DNA of 64,000 nt from Streptomyces sp. NBC_01497 (GTDB lineage Bacteria; Actinomycetota; Actinomycetes; Streptomycetales; Streptomycetaceae), in contig NZ_CP109427.1 of the NCBI RefSeq assembly GCF_036250695.1, positions 6,138,001 through 6,202,000 on the forward strand, given 5' to 3'. Positions 1-7,530 of the stretch are shown piece by piece. Every line of letters starts with the position of its first letter. Position 1 is the first letter of the stretch. The notes beneath the pieces were generated by a model. That model made no database searches. It was given only the letters and a program-made list of their open reading frames with translations, and was not told the DNA's origin. Both the position numbers and the translations under genes were made by a program.

Positions 1-930
1 TGCGAGGTCTTCGTCTTCGAGACGGAGCACCACGCGGCCCTGCTGCCCTGGCAGCGCACGGCGGGGGTGACCGTCCTCGACGCGCCCCGGACGCCGGTGG
101 CGGCCGTGGCGACACTGGAGGCCGCGCTGGCCGGCCGTGACACCGCGGGGCCCGCCCTGGTCTGTGTGACGGGCGCGTCCAACGTGACAGGCGAACTGTG
201 GCCGGTGCCCGAACTGGCCGCCACCGCGCACCGGCACGGCGCGCGGATCGTGCTGGACGCCGCGCAGCTCGTGCCGCACCTGCCGGTCGACGTGGCCGCG
301 CTGGACGTCGACTGGGTCGCCTTCTCCGGGCACAAGCTGTACGCGCCGTTCGGCGCGGGGGTGCTCGCGGGCCGCGCCGACTGGCTGCGCGATGCCGCCC
401 CCTATCTCGCGGGCGGCGGCGCCACCCGCCGGGTCGTGCGGAGTGACGACGGCGGTGTGGACGTCGACTGGAACGTGGACGACTCCCGCCACGAGGCCGG
501 CTCACCGAATGTGATCGGCGCCTACGCCATCGCCTCCGCCTGCCGCGCGCTGACCGAGGCCGGCTTCGAGAACCTGGCCGCACGGGAGCAGGCGCTGCTC
601 GGCCGGCTGACGTCGGCGCTGGGCGAGCTGCCGCGCGTGCGGGTGCTGAGTCTGTTCGGCGAGGGGGCGCACCGCGTCGGCGTGCTCTCGTTCGTCGTGG
701 AGGGCCGGGACAGCGCGGCCTTCGCCGCGGAGCTCTCCGACCGGTACGGCATCGGTGTGCGCGACGGACTGTTCTGCGCGCACCCGCTGGTGCGGTTGCT
801 GACCGGCGGCGATGACGACGCCGTCTGCGGCGGGGGGCCGCTGAACGCGGTGCGGGTCAGCTTCGGCGCGGGAACCCCCGAGGAGCACGTGGAGCGGTTC
901 GTCACGGCCGTCCGGGAACTGACCGCCTGA
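1..930 (+). CDS. PLP-dependent class V aminotransferase, 5'-truncated
   Basis: The frame is open from base 1, so the N-terminus lies outside the window and about 309 residues remain. The visible part has the class V (fold type I, cysteine desulfurase/selenocysteine lyase-like) pattern: an early HHAALLPW block, the VTGASNVTG segment, DAAQLVPH for the cofactor-binding Asp, and FSGHKLYAPFGAG, whose Lys should form the Schiff base with PLP. A Cys near FCAHPLVR could be a sulfur-accepting residue, but cannot be equated with the desulfurase nucleophile from this view. Substrate unknown: cysteine desulfurase-like, kynureninase-like or isopenicillin epimerase-like enzymes all share this fold. It converges on the Lrp/AsnC gene 30 bp away. 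Family assignment is firm, function is not. Confidence 0.85.
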   Translation, partial: CEVFVFETEHHAALLPWQRTAGVTVLDAPRTPVAAVATLEAALAGRDTAGPALVCVTGASNVTGELWPVPELAATAHRHGARIVLDAAQLVPHLPVDVAALDVDWVAFSGHKLYAPFGAGVLAGRADWLRDAAPYLAGGGATRRVVRSDDGGVDVDWNVDDSRHEAGSPNVIGAYAIASACRALTEAGFENLAAREQALLGRLTSALGELPRVRVLSLFGEGAHRVGVLSFVVEGRDSAAFAAELSDRYGIGVRDGLFCAHPLVRLLTGGDDDAVCGGGPLNAVRVSFGAGTPEEHVERFVTAVRELTA

Positions 931-960
931 CGGCGCTCGCCCGGGCCGCCGGGCCCGGGC

Positions 961-1242
961 TCAGGCGTCGAGGCCGATCGAGAACGCCGCTTCCAGATCG
1001 TGCTGCGAGTACGTGCGGAACGCGACATGCGTGTCGGTCGCCTCGACGCCCCTGATCCTGCTGATCCGGCCGGGGATGACCTCCGCCAGGTCTTCGTGCT
1101 GCGACACCCGGACCATCGCGATCAGGTCGTACGTACCAGTCACCGAGAACACCTCGCTGACACTGTCCAGCGCCGCGATCGACTCGGCGATCTCGGGGAT
1201 CCGGTCCACGCTGGTCTTGATGAGCACGATCGCGGTGATCAC
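961..1242 (-). CDS. Lrp/AsnC-type ligand-binding (RAM domain) protein
   Basis: A 93-residue protein made only of the AsnC/Lrp effector-binding domain, without the usual N-terminal helix-turn-helix. It opens with ITAIVLIKTSVDRIPEIAE and holds the SVTGTYDLIAMVRV core that forms the dimeric sandwich in this family. Stand-alone domains of this type (SraA-like) usually bind amino acids or modulate partner regulators; no DNA binding is expected. The start is GTG at 1242, chosen because GAGGGAGAA lies just upstream and because it overlaps the rhomboid stop codon (GTGA), implying translational coupling. Longer readings run back into the rhomboid gene and are out of frame with it. The ligand is unknown. 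Confidence 0.85.
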   Translation of the reverse strand: MITAIVLIKTSVDRIPEIAESIAALDSVSEVFSVTGTYDLIAMVRVSQHEDLAEVIPGRISRIRGVEATDTHVAFRTYSQHDLEAAFSIGLDA

Positions 1243-1982
1243 GGCTGTCGTTCTCCCTCGGTGGCCACGGCTTGGCCCTTCACTGTACCGGGCCGCCAGT
1301 AGCGCGCCCCCGCGTAGAGGAAGCCGCTCGCGAACCCCACGAGGTGCGCCAGGTAGGCGACCTCGGGGCCCGCCCCGCCGCCGGCGCCACCCGCCGCCTG
1401 GCGCTGCGCGAACCACTGCAGCGCGAACCAGAACAGCAGCACGATCCAGGCGGGGAAGCGCAGCGGCAGGAAGAAGAGGAAAGGGAAGAGGCTCGTGACC
1501 CGCGCCTTCGGGAAGAGGAAGAGGAACGCGCCGAGCACCCCCGAGATCGCCCCCGACGCGCCCACGAGCGCTTCGTCACTGTGCGCGTTGGCCACGGCGT
1601 ACGCGGACATCGCGAGCGCGCCGACGACCAGGTAGAAGACCGCGAAGTGGGCTCGCCCCATATGCTCCTCGGCCATCGTGCCGAAGACGTAGAGGAACAG
1701 CATGTTGCCGAGCAGGTGCAGCCAGTTCCCGTGCACGAACAGCGCGGTCAGCGGGGTGATCAGGGCGTGCGGCGCGCCCGTGACCAGCTGGTCGGGCACG
1801 ATTCCCCAGTGCCGGAAGTACGCGCTCTGGGCGGCTCGCAGCGCCTCGCCCTTCCCGTAGGCGCGATCGAAGCCCGACACTGGACTGACCAGGAAGGCCA
1901 GGCAGCACAGGCCGATCAGGCCGTACGTCACCAGGGGGCCGTCCACCGTCCGCCTTTTGATCACGGACAGAGCATGACGCAC
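1239..1982 (-). CDS. Rhomboid-family intramembrane serine protease
   Basis: A 247-residue polytopic membrane protein with the rhomboid signature. HGNWLHLLGN (residues 84-93) supplies the loop and Asn, GASGAISG (141-148) contains the catalytic Ser at about 143, and AHLVGFASG carries the catalytic His at about 213. About six hydrophobic segments are visible. Rhomboids cleave transmembrane substrates inside the membrane; the substrate cannot be predicted. A Gly/Ala-rich loop (AAGGAGGGAG) precedes the last helix. The gene is first in a two-gene unit with the Lrp/AsnC domain protein, with a 4-base overlap. Confidence 0.93.
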   Translation of the reverse strand: MRHALSVIKRRTVDGPLVTYGLIGLCCLAFLVSPVSGFDRAYGKGEALRAAQSAYFRHWGIVPDQLVTGAPHALITPLTALFVHGNWLHLLGNMLFLYVFGTMAEEHMGRAHFAVFYLVVGALAMSAYAVANAHSDEALVGASGAISGVLGAFLFLFPKARVTSLFPFLFFLPLRFPAWIVLLFWFALQWFAQRQAAGGAGGGAGPEVAYLAHLVGFASGFLYAGARYWRPGTVKGQAVATEGERQP

Positions 1983-2043
1983 CGGGGCACATCTCCGCGG
2001 ACCGCCTCGCCGGATGGACGGGTTCCCCAGGGGGCGAAGGCCG

Positions 2044-2049
2044 TAGGGT
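2044..2049 (+). promoter_or_regulatory. Candidate -10 hexamer for the NYN gene
   Basis: TAGGGT fits the streptomycete TANNNT -10 and lies 87 bp before the GTG start at 2137. No clear -35 is visible. Confidence 0.35.
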
Positions 2050-2136
2050 TACGGAACCGAACGCGTCGCCACGGCGAGGCGGGACGCCCGGGAGACGGTC
2101 CACAAGGGGCCGCCCGAAAGGGCATGAGGCAGTGGG

Positions 2137-3528
2137 GTGACGGACGTGGAGCAGCCCGTGGGCGGGGCTGAGCCGACCGGCGCGGCCGACGGAGCCGCCG
2201 AGGCCGGCGGCGAGCCGCCCGAGACGTTCGACCGGCCGCTGCCCGAAGGGGTGCGGCGCAAGGTCGTCGCGCTGGTCTCCGACGTCTTCGGCGGGCTGAC
2301 CATCGCCGAACTGCCGAGCCAGCTGCGCCAGTACGCCCGGTTCACGCCGGTGCGCCGCGCCAAGTTCGGCGGCACCGCGATGGCCGCCGCCCTGGAGAGC
2401 GACCCCCTCTTCCGGCAGCGCGTCGGTGAACGCTTCGCCGAGGCGCAGCCCGAACTGGCCGCCGCGGTGGGCAGCGGCACGCCGCCCGCCGCCGCCGATC
2501 CCGTCGAAGTGGCCGCCGCCGCGTATGTACTGAGGCCGCCCGGATGGGTGAAGTTGGTGACCGCGGCCGGCGAGGAGGCCGAGCGTGCGCACGCCGAGCG
2601 GGCCGACGAGGAGACCCGGCGCGAGCTGGAGCGGCTGCGCGAGGAGCTGACCGCCGCGAAGGCGCTCACCCGCACGGAGACCGAGCGGTTGCGCGAGGAA
2701 CTGACGGCGGCCCGCAGGGAGGGCGAGGCGCTGCACCGCAAGCTGCGCAGCGCGCTCAGCGACGTGAAGCGCGGTGAGGCCGCGCTGCGCAGGGCCGCCG
2801 CCGACACGGAGGCCCTGCGGGCGGAGGCCGCCGTGACGGTGTCGTCGGCGGAGAGCGAGACCCGCCGGGTCAGGGCGCGGCTGGTGGAGGCCGAGTCCGC
2901 CGTGGAGGCCGGCCGGCGCGCCTCACGGGAGGGCCGCTCCGTTGAGGACATGCGGCTGCGGCTGCTGCTCGACACCCTCCTGGAGTCGGCGCAGGGGCTG
3001 CGGCGCGAGCTGGCGTTGCCGCCCGCGTCGGGCAGACCCGCCGACACGGTGGAGGCGGTCGAGCCCGGGCGGATGTCGCCGAAGGACATCGCGGCGCGCG
3101 CGCTGTCCGCCACGGACCCCGCGCTGCTCGACCAGTTGCTGGCCCTGCCGCAGACGCATCTGCTGGTGGACGGCTACAACGTGACGAAGACCGGCTATCC
3201 GACGATGCCGCTGGAGCGGCAGCGGCTGCGACTGCTCGGCGGGCTCTCGCTGCTGGCCGCGCAGAGCGGCGCGGAGGTGACGTGTGTCTTCGACGGGGCC
3301 GAGCTGGCCGCGCCGGTGCTGCTCGCGCCGCCGCGCGGGGTGCGGGTGCTGTTCTCCAAGCCGGGTGTGACGGCGGACGAGTTGATCCGTCAGCTGGTAC
3401 GGGCGGAGCCGTCGGGACGGCCGGTGGTGGTCGTCTCGACCGACCGCGAGGTGGCCGACGGGGTCGCCGCGGCCGGCGCGCGGCCGGTAGCGTCCGCTCT
3501 GTTGCTGAAGCGGCTTTCGCGGTCCTGA
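2137..3528 (+). CDS. Coiled-coil protein with C-terminal NYN (YacP-like) nuclease domain
   Basis: A 463-residue cytosolic protein in three parts. Residues 1-30 are acidic and Ala-rich. A middle section up to about residue 280 ends in a long heptad-like coiled coil rich in Glu, Arg and Ala (about 145-275). A NYN/YacP domain of the PIN-like nuclease fold fills about 335-463. That domain starts with HLLVDGYNVT (Asp at about 345), continues with CVFDGAE, and has VVVSTDREV late, which are the expected acidic metal-binding positions. By family it is a probable RNA-binding or RNA-cleaving protein; the target is unknown. The GTG at 2137 gives the longest protein consistent with the upstream promoter-like hexamer. 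Transcribed alone, divergent from the rhomboid unit. Confidence 0.85.
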   Translation: MTDVEQPVGGAEPTGAADGAAEAGGEPPETFDRPLPEGVRRKVVALVSDVFGGLTIAELPSQLRQYARFTPVRRAKFGGTAMAAALESDPLFRQRVGERFAEAQPELAAAVGSGTPPAAADPVEVAAAAYVLRPPGWVKLVTAAGEEAERAHAERADEETRRELERLREELTAAKALTRTETERLREELTAARREGEALHRKLRSALSDVKRGEAALRRAAADTEALRAEAAVTVSSAESETRRVRARLVEAESAVEAGRRASREGRSVEDMRLRLLLDTLLESAQGLRRELALPPASGRPADTVEAVEPGRMSPKDIAARALSATDPALLDQLLALPQTHLLVDGYNVTKTGYPTMPLERQRLRLLGGLSLLAAQSGAEVTCVFDGAELAAPVLLAPPRGVRVLFSKPGVTADELIRQLVRAEPSGRPVVVVSTDREVADGVAAAGARPVASALLLKRLSRS

Positions 3529-3659
3529 GCAACTCATGCGCACAATGCCCGAATTGAATGATTACGTGGCGCAGCGGAACGTCAACCGCCCATTACTGAC
3601 TGTGCGAAGTCCGTATTTTATGCCCTCCTGACGAAGATTTTTGCTGCTGGGATTTGATC

Positions 3660-3845
3660 TGATCACAAGAAGGTCACTAAGGTCGCATCGAACCTTCGCG
3701 CGGTTGATCGCCCACCCGGGGTGAACAGCGAAGGCGCCGCCGAGTTCGCAGAGTTCAGCTCATCACGGGGAGAGCGGGACGAGCGGAGCCGGGCCAGGGG
3801 TCGCCCGCCGTACAGAGGCAGGGAGACCGTGGAGCCGGTAGGCGG
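3660..3845 (+). promoter_or_regulatory. Structured 5' leader, candidate c-di-AMP (ydaO/yuaA-type) riboswitch
   Basis: The 341-bp spacer before the NlpC/P60 gene has two parts. 3529-3660 is unusually AT-rich for this genome and includes a possible -10 (TATTTT, 3614-3619). 3660-3845 looks like a folded RNA: CCTTCGC at 3693-3699 pairs with GCGAAGG at 3728-3734, enclosing a GGGGTGAA motif, and a CAGCTCATC block follows. GGGGTGAA and CAGCTaacC-like blocks occur in ydaO riboswitches, and in actinobacteria this class often controls secreted cell-wall hydrolases of exactly this family. I could not align all conserved segments, so the class is a hypothesis while 'structured leader' is better supported. 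Confidence 0.45.
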
Positions 3846-3869
3846 TTGAGGAAGAAGGAGCTCGCCTTC

Positions 3870-4895
3870 GTGGCGTCCCACCGTCGTCCCAAGCAGCCGA
3901 ACCGTGCCCGCGTGTCGGTGCTCACCGCCACAGCCGCGGCAGTCGTCGCCCTCACCTCGCAGGCCGCGCACGCGGACCCGAAGCCGAGCGTCAAGGATGT
4001 CAAGGCGAAGGTCGACGACCTGTACAAGCAGGCCGACCAGGCGACGGACAAGTACGACGGTGCGAAGGACCAGGAGTCGAAGCTCCAAAAGGACGTCGGC
4101 AACCTGCAGGACAAGGTGGCGCGGGGCCAGGCGCAGCTCAACGCGATGCGTGACGCGCTCGGTTCGATGGCGACGGCGCAGTACCGCACCGGGGGCATAG
4201 ACCCGTCCGTGCAGCTGTTCCTCTCCGCCGATCCGGACACCTACCTGGACAAGGCGTCCACCATGGACCAGGTGACCGCCCAGCAGGCCGACCAGCTCCG
4301 GGCGATCCAGTCCAAGCAGCGGGTGCTCGCGCAGGAGCGCAAGGAGGCCCAGGACAAGATGTCGGGCCTCGCCGCGGCCCGCAAGGAGCTCGGCGACAAG
4401 AAGAAGCAGGTCCAGGGCAAGCTCGCCGACGCGAGCAAGCTGCTCAACACGCTCACCGCGCAGCAGCGCGCGCAGATGCAGCAGGAGGACCAGGAGCGGG
4501 CCGACCGCTCCAGCTCCCGCGTCGCGCTCGGCAAGGGTGTGCCCGCCTCGGAGCGGGCCGGCGTCGCCTTCCGCGCCGCGCAGACCAGACTTGGCGATCT
4601 GTACGTCTACGGCTCAACCGGCCCCACCACGTTCGACTGCTCGGGCCTGATGATGTGGTCGTACGCGCAGGCCGGTGTCTCCCTGCCGCGCACCTCGCAG
4701 GCGCAGGGCACCGTCGGCCCCCACCTCTCCATGAGCCAGCTCCAGATCGGCGACCTCGTCATCATGGACGGCGGCAGCCACGTCGGCATGTGGGCGGGCA
4801 ACGGTCAGGTGCTGCACGCGCCGCACACGGGCACCGTCGTCAAGTACGAGGCCGTGTCCGACATGACCTTCGACTACGGCGTCCGCGTCGGCTGA
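3870..4895 (+). CDS. Secreted NlpC/P60 (C40) peptidoglycan endopeptidase
   Basis: A 341-residue exported hydrolase. A basic N-terminus (ASHRRPKQ) and hydrophobic core end at a likely signal peptidase site after SQAAHA. Residues ~35-215 form a long coiled coil rich in Lys, Gln and Asp. The C-terminal NlpC/P60 domain has TTFDCSG with the nucleophile Cys257, GGSHVG with His304 and VLHAPH with His316. The family cleaves peptide stems of peptidoglycan (D-Glu to DAP); coiled-coil RipA/CwlO-like versions act in growth and separation. The start GTG at 3870 follows AAGGAG by 9 nt; the upstream TTG at 3846 lacks a site. A close paralogue follows at 5132. Confidence 0.93.
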   Translation: MASHRRPKQPNRARVSVLTATAAAVVALTSQAAHADPKPSVKDVKAKVDDLYKQADQATDKYDGAKDQESKLQKDVGNLQDKVARGQAQLNAMRDALGSMATAQYRTGGIDPSVQLFLSADPDTYLDKASTMDQVTAQQADQLRAIQSKQRVLAQERKEAQDKMSGLAAARKELGDKKKQVQGKLADASKLLNTLTAQQRAQMQQEDQERADRSSSRVALGKGVPASERAGVAFRAAQTRLGDLYVYGSTGPTTFDCSGLMMWSYAQAGVSLPRTSQAQGTVGPHLSMSQLQIGDLVIMDGGSHVGMWAGNGQVLHAPHTGTVVKYEAVSDMTFDYGVRVG

Positions 4896-4972
4896 CACGC
4901 CCGCCCGGGACCACTCCGCGCCGCGTCACACCGCCCGAACGGGCGATATCGGGTGGCGCCCCGCTGACGCCG

Positions 4973-5008
4973 CGCCCCGCTGGTGACCTCCCGGTCTCCC
5001 GCGGGGCG
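4973..5008 (+). terminator. Possible terminator between the two NlpC/P60 genes
   Basis: CGCCCCGC (4973-4980) pairs with GCGGGGCG (5001-5008) over a 20-nt loop. The long loop makes this a weak candidate. A smaller inverted repeat, CGCCCG/CGGGCG, sits at 4932-4945. Confidence 0.3.
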
Positions 5009-5131
5009 TTCGCGTTTCACGCGAGGCGGTCCTAGGCCGCCCGGTGATCACGCCGCTACTGTCTGCTTCCACGCGGCACGGGCCGCGCGAGCACGCACCG
5101 CGTGCTCACAGCGGAAGGGAGTGCGGCTCCT

Positions 5132-6175
5132 GTGGTGTCCCATCGCCGTTCACCGGTGTCAGGTCCTGGCCGGGGCGCCCGCGCCGGTTCGGTCGTCGTG
5201 ATCTCCGCCGCCGCGGCCGGTGCCGCCGCCGCCCTCGGGGCCCCGCCCGCCGACGCCCAGCCGCGGGACACGCCCGAGACCAGCCGGGCCACCGTCGACG
5301 GCCTGTACGAGCAGGCCGAGCGCGCGACCGAGCAGTACAACGCCGCGACCACCCGCGTCGGCGCGCTGGCCGCCCGGGTCAGGGCCGTGCAGGACGACAC
5401 GGCACGCGGCCAGGAGCGGGTCAACACCATGCGAGGCGTGCTCAGTTCGGTCGTCGGCGCGCAGTACCGCTCGGGCGGCATCGACCCGTCGCTCGCGCTG
5501 CTGCTGACCTCCGACCCCGGCACGTACCTCGAACGGGCCTCCCTGCTCAGCCGGATCGACGCCCAGGAGTCCGGCACCCTGCACCGCCTCCTGCAGGCCG
5601 AGCGGGGGCTGGAGCAGCAGCGCGCCGACGCGGCACGGGACCTCGCCGACCTGCGGGCCGGGCGCGCCGCCGTCGACCGGCACAAACGCACCGTCCAGAC
5701 CAAACTCGCGCGGGCCCGCCGCCTGCTGGGCACGCTCCCCGCCGCCGACCGCAACCCCTACGGCCGGGCCACGCGCGGCGCCGGACGCGGCGACCTGGGC
5801 ATCCCCACCGGAGCCGGGGGGCCGGCGTCCGCCCGCGCCGCCGAGGCCGTCGCCGCCGCACAGAGCGCGCTCGGCCGGCCCTACGTGTGGGGCGCGAACG
5901 GCCCCGGCGGCTTCGACTGCTCCGGCCTCATGCAGTGGGCGTACGCCCACGCGGGCGTCGCGCTGCCCCGCACCTCCCAGGCCCAGCGGTACGCGGGCCG
6001 GCAGATCCCGCTGTCCGAGGCCCGCCCCGGCGACCTCGTCGCCTACCGCTCCGACGCGAGCCACATCGCCATGTACATGGGTCACGGGCAGGTCATCCAC
6101 GCGCCCTACCCGGGCGCCCCGGTGCGCTACGACCCGGTCGGCATGCTGCCCGTCTCCTCGGTCACCCGGGTCTGA
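5132..6175 (+). CDS. Secreted NlpC/P60 (C40) peptidoglycan endopeptidase, paralogue
   Basis: A 347-residue paralogue of the gene just upstream, with the same plan. The N-terminus (VSHRRSPVSG) echoes ASHRRPKQ, the Ala-rich signal segment ends near PPADA, a coiled coil spans ~40-220, and the C40 domain has GGFDCSG (Cys263), ASHIAMY (His311) and VIHAPY (His323). The blocks around AQYRSGGIDPS and LPRTSQAQ are near-identical between the two, so this is a tandem duplication. GTG at 5132 is chosen because GGAAGGGAG ends 10 nt before it and it aligns with the paralogue's start; the next codon is also GTG. Unlike its partner it has no visible structured leader, so the copies may be differently regulated. 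Confidence 0.92.
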   Translation: MVSHRRSPVSGPGRGARAGSVVVISAAAAGAAAALGAPPADAQPRDTPETSRATVDGLYEQAERATEQYNAATTRVGALAARVRAVQDDTARGQERVNTMRGVLSSVVGAQYRSGGIDPSLALLLTSDPGTYLERASLLSRIDAQESGTLHRLLQAERGLEQQRADAARDLADLRAGRAAVDRHKRTVQTKLARARRLLGTLPAADRNPYGRATRGAGRGDLGIPTGAGGPASARAAEAVAAAQSALGRPYVWGANGPGGFDCSGLMQWAYAHAGVALPRTSQAQRYAGRQIPLSEARPGDLVAYRSDASHIAMYMGHGQVIHAPYPGAPVRYDPVGMLPVSSVTRV

Positions 6176-6239
6176 GGGGGCCGCGCCCGCCCGGGGCACG
6201 TGAAACGCGATACGGGCCTGGCGGGCCCCCGCCACCCCC

Positions 6240-6245
6240 TACGAT
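6240..6245 (+). promoter_or_regulatory. -10 hexamer of a leaderless transcript (zincin lipoprotein gene)
   Basis: TACGAT is 7 nt before the GTG at 6253, placing the transcription start at or next to the start codon. No Shine-Dalgarno sequence is present. Confidence 0.5.
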
Positions 6246-6252
6246 CGCAAGC

Positions 6253-7530
6253 GTGGCAGTTCCGCACGGCACCCCCGGCGCACGCCGCGGTGCCGCGCAC
6301 GGCGGGCCCGCGGCGCTGCGGCGCCTGCTCGCCCTGATCTGCCTGTGCCTGTGCGTCTGCCTGGGCGCGGCCGCCTGCGCGCCGACCGCGCCGCCCGCCG
6401 CGCCCGACACCACGGGAGAGCAGGTCCGCGGCGTGCTCGACGGACGTGCCGCCGCCGTGCTGCACCGCGACCGGGCGGCCTATCTCGCGTCGTTCGACCC
6501 GCGCGCCACGGCCCTGCGGGCCACCGAGAGCACCGAGTTCGCCGACCTGGCGGCCGTACCGCTGCGCTCCTGGCAGTACGACGTGAGTGACGTGGCGAGG
6601 ACCGGTGACACCGCGACCGTCCGCGCGCAGTTGCGCTACCGCCTCGCCGGCTACGACACGGCGCCGGTCTCCACCCCCCGCTTCCTCCAGTTCGTCCTGC
6701 GGGCCGGCCACTGGTACGTGACGCTCGACCGGCCCGGCGACGGGGGCGCCCGGCAACTGTGGCAGCAGGGCCGCGTCGAGGCGGTGCGAGGTGCCCGCAG
6801 CCTGGTGCTCGGGGTGGGGCAGGACCCGGCGCGGCTGCGGCTGGTAGCCGCCGCGGCCGACCGCGCCGTTCCCGCGGTGGACAGGGCCTGGCCGGGCACC
6901 TGGGAGCGGCGCGTCGTCGTCTACGTGCCGGCGTCGCTCCAGGCCATGGCGGAGCTGCTCGGCAGGCCGGCCGCCGCGTACGAGGACATCGCCGCCGTCA
7001 CGACCGGGGAGACGGGCGGCGCGGGCGCGGCGCCCGCCGACCGGATCATCGTGAACCCCGACGCGTACGGGACGCTCAGCGACTTCGGGCAGCAGGTCGT
7101 CCTCACCCACGAGATCACCCACGTGGCGACGCGCGGCGCCACCTCCGCCGCCACCCCCACCTGGCTGTCGGAGGGGTTCGCCGACTGGTCCGCCTACCGC
7201 GGCTCGGGCCGCCCGGCCGCCACCCTCGCCCCCGAACTGCGGACGGCCGAGCGCGCACAGGGGCCGCCGGACGCGCTGCCGACCGACCAGGACTTCTCCT
7301 TCGGCAATGACCCTGACGCACTGGCCAGGGCGTACGAGGAGGGCTGGCTCGCCTGCGAGCTGATCGCCGCGCAGTGGGGACCGAAGCGGCTCGCCGCCTT
7401 CTACCGCGCGGTCGGCGCGCACCCGGGGCGCCCGGGAGCGGTGACGGACGCGCTGCGCGACGTCCTGTCGACGTCGCCCGCCGCCTTCACCCGGCTGTGG
7501 CGGGTGTATCTGACGAAGCGTCTGGGCTGA
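6253..7530 (+). CDS. Putative lipoprotein with HExxH zinc metallopeptidase-like domain
   Basis: A 425-residue protein. The hydrophobic leader LLALICLCLCVCLG is followed by AAAC, a possible lipobox with Ala instead of Leu at -3, so it may be anchored outside the membrane. Residues ~55-175 look like a SnoaL/NTF2-type fold by pattern only. The C-terminal part holds LTHEITH with His286, Glu287 and His290, then LSEGFADWSAY with a third-ligand candidate Glu307, which is the gluzincin arrangement (HExxH plus downstream Glu). A peptidase role is therefore plausible, substrate unknown. The 3' end overlaps the convergent GT87 gene by 44 bp. Start GTG 6253 is set by the -10 hexamer just upstream. Confidence 0.82.
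   Translation: MAVPHGTPGARRGAAHGGPAALRRLLALICLCLCVCLGAAACAPTAPPAAPDTTGEQVRGVLDGRAAAVLHRDRAAYLASFDPRATALRATESTEFADLAAVPLRSWQYDVSDVARTGDTATVRAQLRYRLAGYDTAPVSTPRFLQFVLRAGHWYVTLDRPGDGGARQLWQQGRVEAVRGARSLVLGVGQDPARLRLVAAAADRAVPAVDRAWPGTWERRVVVYVPASLQAMAELLGRPAAAYEDIAAVTTGETGGAGAAPADRIIVNPDAYGTLSDFGQQVVLTHEITHVATRGATSAATPTWLSEGFADWSAYRGSGRPAATLAPELRTAERAQGPPDALPTDQDFSFGNDPDALARAYEEGWLACELIAAQWGPKRLAAFYRAVGAHPGRPGAVTDALRDVLSTSPAAFTRLWRVYLTKRLG

Noticed and set aside
4896..5131. Second riboswitch before the second NlpC/P60 gene
   Set aside because: The region lacks the GGGGTGAA and long-range pairing seen before the first paralogue.
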